DNA of 64,000 nt from Gymnogyps californianus (GCF_018139145.2 NW_026114235.1:434001-498000), one strand, 5' to 3'. Counted from the first letter of the stretch, positions 49,801 through 61,971 are shown. Notes: generated by a model not told the origin, from the sequence alone. Translations and numbers: made by a program.

Positions 49801-51396
49801 TCTAGAATCTGAAACTGGGTTATTTTTTTTATTTCTCTTGGTCACCTTAAATCTGAATGTATTTCCAACAATGACACCACTGATCTTTAGCCCCTTTGCT
49901 GTTGGAGTTCCAAACAGAATCCCCTCTATTCATCAAATATTTATGGATTAAATGCCAAAATTGTTTTGTTTTGATCATCTGCCAGGTAACAGCTCTTTAT
50001 ATTTTGCTTGACTGTGCAATCACCACCAGCTCCTTAGGGCTTCAAGAGACAAAAAAATTTCTGATATACATTTTATGTCTAAACTTAACAGGAATGATTT
50101 TATTACTCCAATATGGAAATGAAACGTTACTGGTAAAAAAAGGAAAAAAAGTATTGAGCATCAGTTAATTAGTTAGTTACAAGTTAATGATAAGATTTAT
50201 ACTTGCATTATATTATTTACAGACACTAATTGGGCTCTGCAGCCATAGGTAGGTGGCTGCCAGCAGGGAAACATCCTTCTGCTTTCTATACATGCAGGTC
50301 TCCAGGCAGCCCTCAGGCAGCTTGTCTAGGTTGGCTCCCCTGTGCCCTGAAGTCTGCTCCCTCAGCACTCCTGGACTCTGCTTTCACGTTCACTGTCCAT
50401 TTGAACAGTAAGTCTTATTGTAAGGATGGCCTTGGGGGTTATTCTCAGAGGATAGTCTAGACATACATTATTGCGTACAGTCCATCTCTTTTGTATACAA
50501 GAGAGAAAGAGTTCAATGAATCTTTTTTCCTAATCCCCATGTAGCATCCTGCCAGGGACCAAGCAGGGTAAGGATGGCTGTATACATTTTATATAGGAAC
50601 TAAGAGCATGCAGTGATTACTCCTGTATCTCCACTATCCCACTTGCTTTTGTACCATTCACGTACTCTATGCTCAGTTGCTCCCACGCACTCAGGATGCA
50701 ACTTCCTTGAAAATCCAGTACTGCTTTTTCATTAACTACAGTGTTTATTAGAAAATAATGTTAACTTTTCTTCTTCATCCAAAATCATTAGTAAGCAGAA
50801 AGTGCTGCATACTTACTCTATGGAGAAAAGTAAAACTAAGAATCTGACCTCTTATGCTTATAAAACACAACAAATCATCTTTTCTAGGAAACCATTAACA
50901 TTCAGCCACATTCGAGTGTAAGAAATCATATTTTGTCTGCCTAGTCTACTTGTATATGTTTATGTTGATATATAGAGAGGCTGTTACATACTTCTGCTGA
51001 GCTGTTGCAGAGTTGCTATGCATTATAAAGCAATTGTCATGTTTTGTGAAGAGATGACTACATTTTCAAGGGACGGGAAGTGTTATCTGAGGTGAGCTTT
51101 TATAGCGGCTAAGGATTAGAAAGAACTTTGTGAGGAAAGATTTTTTTGTAAATACATCTTTGAGGTCAAAAAAATAATATAAATGTAAATCATTGTCACC
51201 AGTATGGTAAAGAAAAGACAGCCATATATTATCAGTATAATAACTGAAACACAGGGAAGAGTAAGAATTCTATTTACTAAGAAATTTGAGTGAAAAGATA
51301 CAAACTTTAAAGTAATAAATTAGTAATAATAATAAATTTTAAATAATAAATCTTAAATACTAAAAATTTTAAATAATAATATATATTAAATACTAA
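46869..51396. other. AT-rich unique DNA, nothing recognised
   Basis: 4.5 kb without a recognisable gene or repeat. An acceptor/donor-like pair flanks about 50298-50407, with no protein-like signal. The last 100 bp before the CR1 are almost pure A and T. Confidence 0.5.
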
Positions 51397-51760
51397 ATCT
51401 CATCGGCGAGGCACGCAGCTGCAGCAACGGTAAGTTCTGTGGCTGAGCACTAGATCGAGGTGTACAGGGGGGTTCCTGGAGCCAGGGAAACCTGAGGAAG
51501 AGCAGAGAGCCCCACCAGGAACTGGCAGTTCTCGCGAGAGAGGCTGATGCGGCTTGGGCCTTGCCAGGAGCAACCACAGGAGATTTAAACGGCCCTAGGG
51601 AGCGCTATGGACCAGGAGCGCTGCGAACAGGGCATGCAAACAGGGATCGACAGGGCGCACAGAGAGGGCGCCGCAGTTCACGCAGCAGTTCGTGCGAGAA
51701 GGGCCGTGCACCCTGCTTGTAGGCCCACAGCCCAGGGAAGTGCTCTAGGTCTCTGCCAGG

Positions 51761-52750
51761 ATGGTGAGCACTCGCCTCAGAGTTAAAACCAGTGTTTCTA
51801 CAGAGAAAGCCCCTGAGATGTCTGATGCTTCCACCCAGATGAAACTGGTAAGGAAGGAGACTTCAGTACAGACGGTAGGTTGCAACGAGTGCCCAGACCC
51901 TTCTCCTGGAGAAAAGGTAAGTACCTGCAAAAGATGTGCACAGGTTGATGATCTGTTGCGTCAGGTGGCCGAGTTGCAGGAAACAGTTAAAAGGCTGTGC
52001 AGTATTAGAGGGGCCGAGACGGAGATAGATAAGTGGTTTCAGAACCATGCTCCTGTGGCGGACACCACAGAGAATGAGGCACCTTGGACCCTGGTGACCC
52101 ACAAAAGCAGGACTCTGCTTCAGTCCCCACCCTCCAGCATTACAATCAAAAACAGATATGAAGCTTTAGCAGCTGTAGACACCCACGAGCAAGATCTGCA
52201 AGGAGAAACTGTACCAGCAGCACACTGGATACTGCAAAAAGAAACGACGAGTGCTCATAGTGGGTGACTGTTAAGGGGCACTGAGGCGCCCATCTGCCGG
52301 CCTGACAGGGAGTCACGAGAGGTATGCTGCCTTCCAGGAGCTAAGGTCCAAGATGTTGCCGAGAGGGTGCCACAACTTGTCAAGAGCACAGACTACTATC
52401 CATTGCTACTCTTTCATGTGGGCACGAATGACACTGCAAGCCGGAACCTGGGCAGAATCAAGGAAGACTACAAAGCCCTGGGGGTGCAAGCGAAAAGTAT
52501 TGGTGCCCAAGTTATCTTTTCTTCCATTTTACCAGTTAGAGGAAAGGGTGTAGCCAGAAATAGACATATAATGCAAATCAACTTCTGGCTTTGTGGCTGG
52601 TGCTGTCGTGAGGGTTTTGGCTTTTATGACAATGGGACATTCTTCAATGACTATAGCCTATTAGGGAGGGATGGGATCCACCTGTCTAGAAGAGGCAAGG
52701 GAATCTTTGGCAGCAGGCTGGCCAACTTGGTGAGGCAGGCTTTAAACTGA
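51761..52750 (+). pseudogene. CR1 ORF1 protein, frameshifted
   Basis: The first 168 codons (51761-52267) hold two CxxC-type pairs (CNEC, CKRC) and a heptad-like stretch DDLLRQVAELQETVKRL, consistent with a zinc-binding and coiled-coil RNA-binding part. The second half (127 codons open at 52367-52750) is the SGNH-hydrolase/esterase-like domain known for CR1 ORF1, with HVGTNDTA and GRDGIHLSRRGKG. Both halves are in the same frame, but the joining stretch is broken. The region that should hold the catalytic GDS motif (about 52240-52275) is in another frame and is damaged (the Ser codon is altered and a stop follows). Confidence 0.82.
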
Positions 52751-52871
52751 AGGACTTGGGGGCAGGGTCCAAAGTGGCAACGCTCACACCATTGCAACCA
52801 ACTGGGGAATAGTTGCAGAGCAACGACAGATGTCCAGAGCAGCGACAAATGTTCCTTAGCTGGCCTCCCAA

Positions 52872-53976
52872 GATGAGAACCAGAAGACCAACCACCTCAA
52901 GTGTATGTATACCAATGCACGCAGCCTGGGGAACAAACAGGAGGAACTGGAGCTCCGCGCCCAGTCAGAAAGTTATGATATCATAGGAATAACTGAAACA
53001 TGGTGGGACAACTCACATGACTGGAGGATCACGATGGATGGCTATAGGCTGTTTCGTAAAGACAGGCAGGGAAGAAGAGGAAGAGGAGTCGCGCTCTATG
53101 TTAAGGAGAACCTTGAATGTATAGAAGTCAACTACGGCGATTGTGGAAGCCCTATCAAATGCCTCTGGGTCAAGATCAGAGGGGTCATCTCCAAGGGGGA
53201 TCTTACAGTAGGCATCTGCTACCGACCTCCAAACCAAGACAATAAGGCCAATGAAGCAATGTTTGGGTCACTTAAGCAAGCTTCGGGTCAACAGAACCTG
53301 GTTCTTATGGGTGACTTCAACTACCCAGACATTTGTTGGAAGAACAATACAGCAGCTCACACGTCATCCATCAAGTTCCTGGAATGCATAGAGGACTGCT
53401 TCCTCATACAAATGTTAGATGTGCCAACCAGGAATGAGGCACTGCTGGACTTGCTACTCACAAACCAAGAAAACCTGCTTTGTAATATCTCGGTTAGTGA
53501 TAGCCTTGGCTGCAGTGATCACAATATTGTGGAATTTGGGATCCTGCTGAGCATGCTGAAGGTTAGTACTAAGACAAAGGTTTTAGATTTTAGAAGAGCT
53601 CAGTTGGGAGGGATTCCGTGGAAAGCTACCATGGAGGATAAAGGAGCTAGCGAGTGCTGGGAGTTTTTCAAGAACGCTCTCCTGGAAGCACAAAAACAGT
53701 TCATCCCCTTTAAAGGGAAGGGAAGTAGGCGGAGCAAGAGACCCCCTTGGCTTAACTGCGAGCTTCTGAGTCTGCTCAAAACCAAAAGAGAAGCGTGCCA
53801 GAGATGGAAAAGCGGACGAATACCCATTGAGAACTACAAGGGCATTGCCAGGGCATGCAGAGATGCAGTTAGAAAATCAAAAGCTCAGCTCGAACTGAAA
53901 TTGGCCAGAGATGTCAAAAACTACAAGAAAGGGTTCTTCAGGTACATAAACAACAAGCAGAAACAGAAGGAAAATA
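52872..53976 (+). pseudogene. CR1 ORF2, endonuclease domain
   Basis: An open frame containing YTNARSLGNKQEELE, the Glu in ITETWWD, GVALYVKEN, the catalytic GDFNYPD, and SDHN near residue 205, the expected AP-endonuclease landmarks used to nick target DNA. The catalytic set appears intact. The frame is open past the first Met at 52905 (upstream codons also fit). After KENIG at about 53975 a deletion joins sequence in another frame, so the frame runs on out of phase to 54062. Confidence 0.9.
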
Positions 53977-55584
53977 TTGGCAGAGGTTCTCAACACTTTC
54001 TTCACCTCTGTCTTTACCAGCACTGTTGGGCCCCAGGCCTTGGGAACAAAAATCCAGCTTGATGCAAACACAGACCCACCGTCAGTGAAGGAAGAGTTGG
54101 TATGTGAACTATCACAGGAGCTTGACCCCTACAAATCAATGGGCCCTGACAATATCCACCCGAGGGTGTTAAGAGAGCTGGCCGACATCGTTGCGAGGCC
54201 GCTCTCCATAATCTTTGAGAAATCGCGGAGATCGGGGGACATCCCAGAAGACTGGAAGAAGGCTAATGTCACCCCCATCTACAAGAAGGGCTTAAAGGAG
54301 GACCCAGGAAATTATAGGCCCATCAGTCTTACTTCAGTCCCTGGGAAAGTTATGGAACAAATCCTCCCGGGGGCTATCACAAGTCCAATGAAGCACGTGA
54401 TTGGGAAAAGCCAGCACGGACTCACCAAGGGCAAATCGTGCTTGACAAACCTGATCGCCTTCTACAACAAAGTAACCTGCTCGGTTGATGTGGGGCGAGC
54501 GGTGACCATTGTCTGCCTGGATTTCTCCAAGGCTTTCGATACGGTTTCCCACAGCCTCCTCCTAGAGAAACTGATGCGTTACGGTCTAGACAAGTGGTCC
54601 ACGCAGTGGGTGGGGAACTGGCTGTCAAGCCACACCCAGAGGGTGGTGGTAAATAGCTCCTTTTCAAACTGGCAACCTGTCACAAGTGGGGTCCCCCAGG
54701 GATCGATATTGGGCCCAACGCTGTCTAATATCTTCATAAGTGATCTGGATGATGGGATCAAGCGTACCCTGATGAAGTTTGCCAATGATACCAAACTGAG
54801 TGGGGAAGTGGACACTTCGGAAGGGAGAGCCACCCTGCAGGAAGACCTGGATAGGCTGGAAGAGTGGGCTAACAAGAACCTTATGAAGCTCAACAAGGAC
54901 AAGTGTAAGGTCTTGCACCTGGGAAAACATAATTCAGGAGTGCAGCACAGGCTGGGATCTACCCGGCTGGGGAGCAGCTCTGTGGAAAGGGACCTGGGGG
55001 TCCTGGTGGACAACAAGCTCAATATGAGTGAACAGTGTGCTGCTGCGGCAAAGAAAGCCAACAGGATGCTGGGTTGCATCAACAAGGGCATCACCAGCAG
55101 AGATAAAGAAGTCATTATCCCACTCTACTCAGCGCTTGTCAGGTCACACCTGGAATACTGTGTTCAGTTTTGGTCCCTGCTATGCAAAAAAGATCTGGAC
55201 AGGCCAGAGAGGGTCCAGAGAAGGGCCACAAAGATGATCAAAGGACTGGGAAGCCTGCCATATGAGGAAAGGCTGAGAGAACTGGGTTTGTTCAGCCTTG
55301 AGAAAAGAAGGCTTAGGGGAGACCTTATCACCACGTTCCAGTATTTAAAGGGCAGCTACAAAGAAGATGGAGACTCCCTTTTTACAGGGAGTCACATGGA
55401 AAAGACGAGGGGTAATGGGTACAAGTTACTCCTGGGGAGATTCCGATTGGACACAAGAGGAAAATTTTTCACAATGATGAGAACAATCAGCCATTGGAAT
55501 AGTCTCCCCAGGGAAGTGGTGGATTCCCCAACACTGGACACTTTTAAGATTTGGCTGGACAGGGTGCTGGGCCCTCTTGTCTAG
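53977..55584 (+). pseudogene. CR1 ORF2, reverse transcriptase domain with altered active site
   Basis: 535 open codons covering RT to the C-terminal end: AEVLNTFFTSVF, GPDNIHPRVL, NYRPISLTSVPGKVME, CLDFSKAFDTVSH (first catalytic Asp), SGVPQGSILGP, then FANDTKLSG where LINE RTs have FADDTKL. The codon at 54784-54786 is AAT (Asn) instead of Asp, so one of the two metal-binding Asp residues is missing. The rest, to the C-terminal LPREVVDSPTLDTFK, fits CR1. The frame begins after the deletion that separates it from the endonuclease. Confidence 0.93.
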
Positions 55585-55662
55585 ACCGTGCTTTTGCCAA
55601 GAAAGGTTGGACCAGATGATCCTTGAGGTCCCTTCCAACCTGGTATTCTATGAAATTCTATG
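55585..55662 (+). repeat. CR1 3' UTR and octamer tail
   Basis: The conserved 'ggaccagatgatccttgagg' segment is followed by ATTCTATG, AA, ATTCTATG. Two 8-bp copies at the very end are the usual CR1 tail, recognised by the RT. Confidence 0.85.
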
Positions 55663-55992
55663 CACATCTGTTTTTATCAAAAATCTGTAGACAATTCCCC
55701 AGTAGCAAACTTTCTTCTTTATTCTTAGGAAGCTGTAAAACATTGTTTGAATCAAGTTATATCATCCTTAATTATCCTTTGAAAGATAATTTTTTCAGCT
55801 GGAACAACTTTAGGTCCTTCTTTCATCACTACTTGATATACAGTCCTTCATTATACATCAGTGTGAAGCTAATATATGCTAGACAATGCAAATTTTGCTC
55901 TGAGAAGATATTACTATGTTCTGCAATGTATCTCTGAGTGATTGGCACACATATATCTGTACTCCCTATTTAGAAAAGTTCTACTAAGAAAG
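55663..55992. other. Unique spacer ending in the target site of P3
   Basis: About 330 bp of AT-rich DNA with nothing recognised; gaaag at 55988-55992 is the left target duplication of P3. Confidence 0.6.
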
Positions 55993-56594
55993 TGTCATGG
56001 TTTAACCCCAGTCAGCAGCCAAGCACCACACAGCCGCTCCCTCACTTCCCCCCGCAACCCACTCTCAGTGGGATGGGGAGGAGAATCAGGAAAGAAGGCA
56101 GAACTCGTGCGTTGAGATAAGAACAGTTTAATAAATAAAGTAAAATATAATACTAACAATAGTAATAATGAAATATAATAATAATAGTAGTAATGAAAAG
56201 GAATATAACAAAAAAAGGAAGGGGGGGGGGAGAAAAAAACCCAGTGATGCACAATGCAATTGCTCACCACTCGCTGACCGATGCCAGAGCAGCGATTCGC
56301 CCCTCCCGGCCAACTCCCCCTGTTTATATACTGGGCATGACGTTCCATGGTATGGAATACCCCTTTGGCTAGTTCAGGTCAGCTGCCCCGGCTATGCTCC
56401 CTCCCAGCTTCTTGCACACCTGCTTGCTGGCAGAGCATGGGAAACTGAAAAGTCCTTGGCTTAAGATAAGCGCTACTTAGCAACAACTAAAACATCAGGG
56501 TGTTATCAGCAGTATTCTCACACTAAATCCAAAACACAGCACTGTACCAGCTACTAAGAAGAGAGTTAACTCTGTCCCAGCCGAAACCAGGACA
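55993..56594 (-). repeat. 3' LTR of P3
   Basis: 602 bp and complete, including the TATA segment (minus strand, near 56323-56330), unlike the 5' LTR of the same provirus. The polypurine-like tract lies immediately to its right (56595-56612). Confidence 0.93.
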
Positions 56595-56759
56595 ATATCC
56601 ACCCCTTATTCTATACCATTTACGTTATGCCCAGATCCCACACTTTCTGATACATTTCCAATTAATCACCACCACTTTTCCTGTCTTTTGATACATATAC
56701 ACACAGATATCATTCCTGCAGTCTATGGGCCATCTCTATCAAATGTCTGTTGAGTTCAT

Positions 56760-56948
56760 TCAGTCCATGACTTTGGGCTCCATCTGTCGTAACAGTCTGT
56801 CTGGGCAGGAGGGATGGTGCAAAGTCCGCTCAGTCGGCAGAACAGAATTGGGCTTTGGTGTGATGTGGCAGGCAGGTGACATTGGGCGCAGCAGGAGGAT
56901 GGTGTGTGGTGTCGGATTGTTGCATGCTGAAGTCAGTCCTGGTTCCAT
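56760..56948 (-). CDS. Small ORF between integrase and 3' LTR (P3 copy)
   Basis: The same 62-residue frame as in P2 (MEPGLTSACNNPTPHT ... RQMEPKVMD), open throughout. The opposite strand is also open here (56725-56994). There is no recognised family. Confidence 0.35.
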   Translation of the reverse strand: MEPGLTSACNNPTPHTILLLRPMSPACHITPKPNSVLPTERTLHHPSCPDRLLRQMEPKVMD

Positions 56949-57100
56949 CACTACTGCACTTCACTTGGTTTTGTCAAAGTTCATTCTTCATTAATCTAAG
57001 TCATTCTTACTGCAATACCATTGATATAGCATATAACAATTATAATAATGATGACATACAGTGGCAGGATTATATAGCAATTAATATCATACAATTTGAT

Positions 57101-58591
57101 CTATTGGCTGTTCTCACCTAAAATCAAATCCCCTCGAGGCACACATGGGACTTCCCTGTCCTTCCACATCACCCACCAAGTGCACCCAGGTCCTTGAGCA
57201 AAAGCAATCCCACGAATGGGTTTGCCTTTGCCTGAGGCAGGAGTAACCCAGACTGTTTTCCCTAGCATATTTTTTATGTGCACTACAGGAAATTTATCCC
57301 CTTCTACAGTACGTAAAAGTTCTGATTGGGCGGGGCCAGCTCGATTGACAGATCCTCTAGTGTTGACTAACCAGGTGGCCTTTGCTAAATGTGTATCCCA
57401 ATGTTTGAAGGTCCCACCACCCATTGCTTTCAATGTAGTCTTTAACAATCCATTGTATCGCTCGATATTCCCGCAGGCTGGTGCATGATAGGGGATGTGA
57501 TACACCCACTCAATGCCATGCTCTTTGGCCCAGGTGTCTATGAGGTTATTCCGGAAATGAGTCCCATTGTCTGACTCAATTCTTTCTGGGGTTCCATGTT
57601 GCCATAAGACTTGCTTCTCAAGGCCCAGGATAGTGTTCCGGGCAGTGGCATGGGGCACGGGATATGTTTCCAGCCAGCAGGTGGTTGCTTCCACCATTGT
57701 AAGCACATGGCGCTTGCCTTGGTGGGTTTGTGGGAGTGTGATATAGTCAATCTGCCAGGCCTCCCCATATTTGTATTTCAGCCATCGTCCTCCATACCAA
57801 AGAGGCTTTAACTGCTTGGCTTGCTTCATTGCAGCGCATGTTTCACATTCATGGATAACCTGTGCGATAGTGTCCATGGTCAGGTCCACCCCTCGATCAC
57901 GAGCCCATCTATATGTTGGATCTCTTCCCTGATGGCCTGAGGTGTCATGAGCCCACCGAGCCATAAATAATTCACCCTTATGCTGCCAATCCAGATCTAC
58001 CTGAGCCACTTCAATCCTAGCAGCCTTGTCTACCTGTTGGTTGTTTTGATGTTCCTCAGTGGCCTGACTCTTGGGTACATGAGCATCTACATGATGTACT
58101 TTCACAACCAGGTTCTCTAGCCGGGCAGCAATATCTTGCCACAATGGGGCAGCCCAGATGGGTTTACCTCTGTGTTGCCAGTTACTCTGCTTCCATTGCT
58201 GCAACCACCCCCACAGAGCATTGGCCACCATCCATGAGTCAGTATAGAGATAAAGTATTGGCCATTTTTCTCGTTCAGCAATGTCTAAAGCCAGCTGGAT
58301 GGCTTTCACCTCTGCAAACTGACTCGATTCACCCTCTCCTTCTGCAGTTTCTGCAACTTGTCGTACAGGACTCCATACAGCCGCCTTCCACCTCCGATGC
58401 TTTCCTACAATGCGACAGGACCCATCAGTGAACAGGGCATATTGCCTCTCATGTTCTGGCAGTTTATTATACATTGGGGCCTCTTCAGCACGCGTTACCT
58501 CCTCCTCTGGCGATATTCCAAAATCTTTGCCTTCTGGCCAGTCCATGATCATTTCCAAAATTCCTGGGTGACTGGGGTTTCCTATTCGACT
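57101..58591 (-). pseudogene. pol: P3 RNase H and integrase, longest open copy
   Basis: The frame is open from just after opal TGA 58594-58592 to TAG 57103-57101 (485 codons from 58558). RNase H: YALFTDGSC, the Glu in FAEVKAI, YLYTDSW, VDAHVPK. Integrase: zinc site H..H..CxxC (CETCAAMK), catalytic WQIDYITLP, ESDNGTHF and NIERYNG, then the C-terminal domain. All catalytic residues are present. Upstream it is cut off by the opal stop shared with P1 and P2. Family members process DNA ends and join them to host DNA. Confidence 0.93.
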
Positions 58592-59256
58592 TCATTGTGT
58601 GATCAGTGCAACCCACTTACTCCATGTAGCATCAGTTGCATGATGTGTACAAGGGACCTTCCCTTTGAACATCCAGCCCAGCACTGGCAGTCGGGGTGTT
58701 AATAGGAGGTGTGTTTCAGTACCAACCACTTCTGAAGCAGCTTGAACTCCTTCATATGCTGCCAATATCTCCTTTTCAGTTGGAGTATAGCAGGCCTCAG
58801 ATCCCCGATATCCCCGACTCCAAAACCCTAGAGGTCGACCTCGGGTCTCCCCTGGTGGTGCTTTCTGCCAGAGACTCCAGGTAGGGCCATTCTCCCCGGC
58901 TGCGGTGTAGAGCACATTTTTAACATCTGGTCCTGCCTGGACTGGCCCAAGGGCTACTGCATGAACTATCTCCCGTTTGATCTGTTCAAAGGCTTGTTGT
59001 TGCTCAGGGCCCCATTTAAAATCATTCTTCTTCCGGGTCCCTTGATAGAGAGGGCTTACAATCAGACTCTAATTTGGAATATGCATTCTCCAAAAACCTA
59101 CAACACCTAAGAAAGCTTGCGTTTCCTGTTTACTAGTCAGTGGAGACATAGCTGCTATTTTGTTGATCACATCTATTGGGATGTGACGATGTCCATCTTG
59201 CCATTTTATTCCTAAAAACTGAATCTCCTGTGCAGGTCCCTTCACCTTACTCTGTG
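58592..59256 (-). pseudogene. pol: P3 end of RT and RT-RNase H connection
   Basis: After the 7-base deletion near 59270 the original pol frame is regained in sequence terms (QFLGIKWQDGH ... FWRMHIPN), then amber TAG 59071-59069, then the connection region (LYTAAGENGPTWSLWQKAPPGET, GFWSRGYRG, YTPTEKEILAAYEG) up to TGA 58594-58592. P3 keeps Arg (CGA) where P1 and P2 have a TGA after PGET. Confidence 0.85.
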
Positions 59257-60282
59257 TTATGGCACCTTCAGAAGGGTTTGGATTATTTTCTCCCTTTTCT
59301 CAAAAACTTCTTCTGCTGTGTTGCCCCATACGATAATGTCATCAATGTACTGCAGGTGTTCTGGAAATTCACCCTGTTCCAGTGCATTCTGGATTAGTCC
59401 ATGGCAAATGGTGGGGCTGTGTTTCCACCCCTGGGGCAGTCGATTCCAGGTGTACTGGACGCCCCTCCAAGTGAAAGCAAACTGTGGCCGGCACTCTGCT
59501 GCCAAAGGGATTGAGAAAAATGCATTAGCAATATCACTTGTGGCGTACCACTTGGTTGCCTTTGACTCCAGTTCATATTGAAGTTTTAGCATGTCTGGCA
59601 CAGCAGCACTCAGTGGCAGCGTGACTTCATTCAGGCCACGATAGTCTACTGTTAGTCTCCACTCTCCATTAGACTTTCGCACTGGCCATATGGGGCTGTT
59701 AAAGGGTGAGCGAGTCCTGCTGATCACTCCTTGGCTCTCCAGTCGACAAATCAGCGTATGGATGGGAATCAGGGAGTCTCGGTTGGTGCAATATTGCTGC
59801 TGGTGCACCCTTGTGGTAGCGATTGGCACCTGTTGTTCTTCAACCCTCAGCAACCCCACAACCAAAGGGTCCTCAGAGAGTCCGGGCAAGGTGGACAGCT
59901 GTTCAGTTCCCTCCGTCTCCAAGGCAGCTATACCAAAGGCCCACCGATACCCCTTTGGGTCCTTGAAATACCCTCTTCTAAGATAATCTATGCCAAGGAT
60001 GCACGGGGCCTCTGGGCCAGTCACAATGGGGTGTTTCTGCCACTCATTCCCAGTTAGGCTTATTTCAGCCTCCAATACAGTTAGCTGTTGGGATCCCCCT
60101 GTCACCCCAGAAATACAAATAGGTTCTGCCCCTTTATAGCTTGATGGCATTAGGGTACACTGTGCACCGGTGTCTACTAGAGCTTTATACTCCTGTGGGT
60201 CTGATGTGCCAGGCCATCGAATCCACACAGTCCAATAAACCTGGTTGTCCCTCTCCTCTGCCTGGCTGGAGGCAGGGCCCCT
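59257..60282 (-). pseudogene. pol: P3 protease and reverse transcriptase (frameshifted end)
   Basis: It opens directly after two ambers (60291-60289 and 60285-60283) in the gag frame. Protease motifs ALVDTGAQCT and CILGIDYL and RT motifs LTVDYRGLN, ATSDIANAFF, LPQGWKHSPT and YIDDIIVWG are all intact. It is cut short at 59257 by a frameshift just after the palm region. Confidence 0.92.
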
Positions 60283-60288
60283 CTAGTC

Positions 60289-61876
60289 CTAGTCATAGGA
60301 TTCTCCACTCGCTTTTTGTAAAAATGGATTAGAATTCCTTCTCATAGGATCAGGAGTAAGATCAGCCCTTCCACTCTGTCGGCCACGCCACTCACACTGC
60401 TCACTGGAGGCTGAAGCAGCAATTTTCCTGGAAGAACCCTCATTTGTGTTTGTTTTTCCTCGCAATTCACGTACCTGTGCATCTAGGACCGAGTTAGGTT
60501 TTCCATCCCACTTCCTCATATCCTCTCCGTGCTCACGCAGGTAAGACCACAGGATACCCCGTGAGGTGTACCTTCTATCTCCTCTCTCTTGAGCAGAGGG
60601 ACGCTTATTCCTAATAGCTGAGATATTGGTCCGTGCAGGTGGGAGGCAGAACTTATCCTCAAATCGCTGGAACTCTTGGGACAGTTTCTCGGCTATTATG
60701 TCTGGCAGTTTCTCCACAGTCGCGATGAGGGAGGAAGTGAGACTTTCTTCGTATTGCCGAAGTCAGCGAGCCAATTCATCTACTGTTGGTCCCTCTTCAT
60801 CTTTCCAGTCCATTACTGCTAATGAATTGGCATATGACGATGGTGCGCTTCGTACAAACTTCCGCCACATGGGTCGTGGCCTGGACAACGGCTGAAGTCT
60901 TTTCGCATATCTCGCAGCTCACTCGGGGATAGGGATCGGGTGATTATCTCTGGTTCTGCCTCTTCCTCCTGTTCTCGTGATGGCCCTGGTTCACCTTCAT
61001 CCTTCGCTAAGCGAGCTGTCTTTTTTGAGTATTTCTTCTTCTGTACGGGGGCAACTGATACCGGCATGGGTTGGTTCTCTGGTTCAGCTGCAGTGCCTGT
61101 CATGGGGGTTGGAGTAACCGTAGTGCCTGTCACCGGGGTCGGAGTGGCTGCAGTGCCTGTCGCCGGGACTGGAGGGGCTGTCTCCAGTGTCTTTCAGTGA
61201 TTTGTGTCTCCCTGGAATTGTCGGGGAGACAGCATACTTTTTCCAAATGTTCTACTAGTTTTTCAGGATTCTGCACTTGTTCAAGGGTGAAGTTCCAAAA
61301 CACTGGAGGTGCCCACCGTCCTAGGCATTTGCCCATGCTACCCCACACACCCTGCCACTCATAACTCTCCAGCCTTGGGGCAGATCTCTGGGCGATCCTC
61401 TTAAATAGTTGTTTAACCCTAAACAAGACCTGGAACACATTCAGGAACATGTGAGTTCCTAGCAATAGGACCATGTTAGTTTCAACACTCCAAGGATATT
61501 CAAAATTTTCAAAATTCTCAAACACTACTGTAATTAGCCTGGAGGAGGAGGGGAAGGTGAAGGAAGGTGTCTCCCCCATAGATTGGCTCTCCGAGGAGAA
61601 AAGGTAAAGGGTGTAATTATTAACAGTTTCCGCTAGATAGCTCCCGAAATACGGAGATAATGGCAATGCTGAGTACAAATACCGGATTAGTCCCACGACC
61701 GATAATTTTATCGTACCATAAACCAGTGTTACATAGTAAAGCAAAGCAAAAACCTTAATCCACCTCACCTTATGGGTGATAAGCAGCAGCACAGGGACTC
61801 TATACGGCAAGTGAGGTGCTACATAACACAACTCTAAGAACGAGCACCACAACTCTAAGAGCCAATAAACCAACAT
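60289..61876 (-). pseudogene. gag: P3 gag, with internal deletions
   Basis: From the conserved ATG the hydrophobic N-terminal part is nearly identical to that of P2. A deletion after the ETQIT segment shifts the frame (end at 61130), leaving about three Thr/Pro decapeptide units. The basic run and the SPSELRDM segment follow. A deletion of about 330-340 bp relative to P2, at about 60879, removes much of the capsid-like region and shifts the frame. The C-terminal 142 codons (60717-60289) are open. The stop TGA 60765-60763 is shared with P2. Confidence 0.85.
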
Positions 61877-61971
61877 TGTGACCAGCAACTACTAAACTAA
61901 TACAATGAATGCTTATCACAAGTTCATTTTAACACGCACTGGTCAGATCTGTTGTTATCTCAACCCTTCAT

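Larger units (their letters stand above)
51397..55662 (+). mobile_element. Near full-length CR1 LINE, defective
   Basis: About 4.27 kb of GC-richer sequence in an AT-rich setting: a 5' untranslated region of about 360 bp, ORF1 (51761-52750), ORF2 with apurinic-type endonuclease and reverse transcriptase (about 52872-55584) and a short 3' UTR ending in ATTCTATG repeats. CR1 copies are usually heavily 5'-truncated, so one reaching the 5' UTR is uncommon. The left edge is set by the composition change. ORF1 and ORF2 each have frame breaks. Confidence 0.93.

Noticed and set aside
50298..50407. Acceptor/donor-like pair (ATGCAG ... GTAAGT) suggesting an exon
   Set aside because: The composition is not protein-like, the polypyrimidine tract is poor and no neighbouring exon is visible.
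56128..56348. Tyr/Phe/Leu-rich frames in the AAT-rich part of LTRs
   Set aside because: Produced by the simple repeat inside the LTR, seen in all family A copies.
57216..57488. 90-codon frame antisense to integrase, also at 15186-15458 and 45381-45653
   Set aside because: Shadow of a conserved integrase sequence; its conservation follows from the sense frame.
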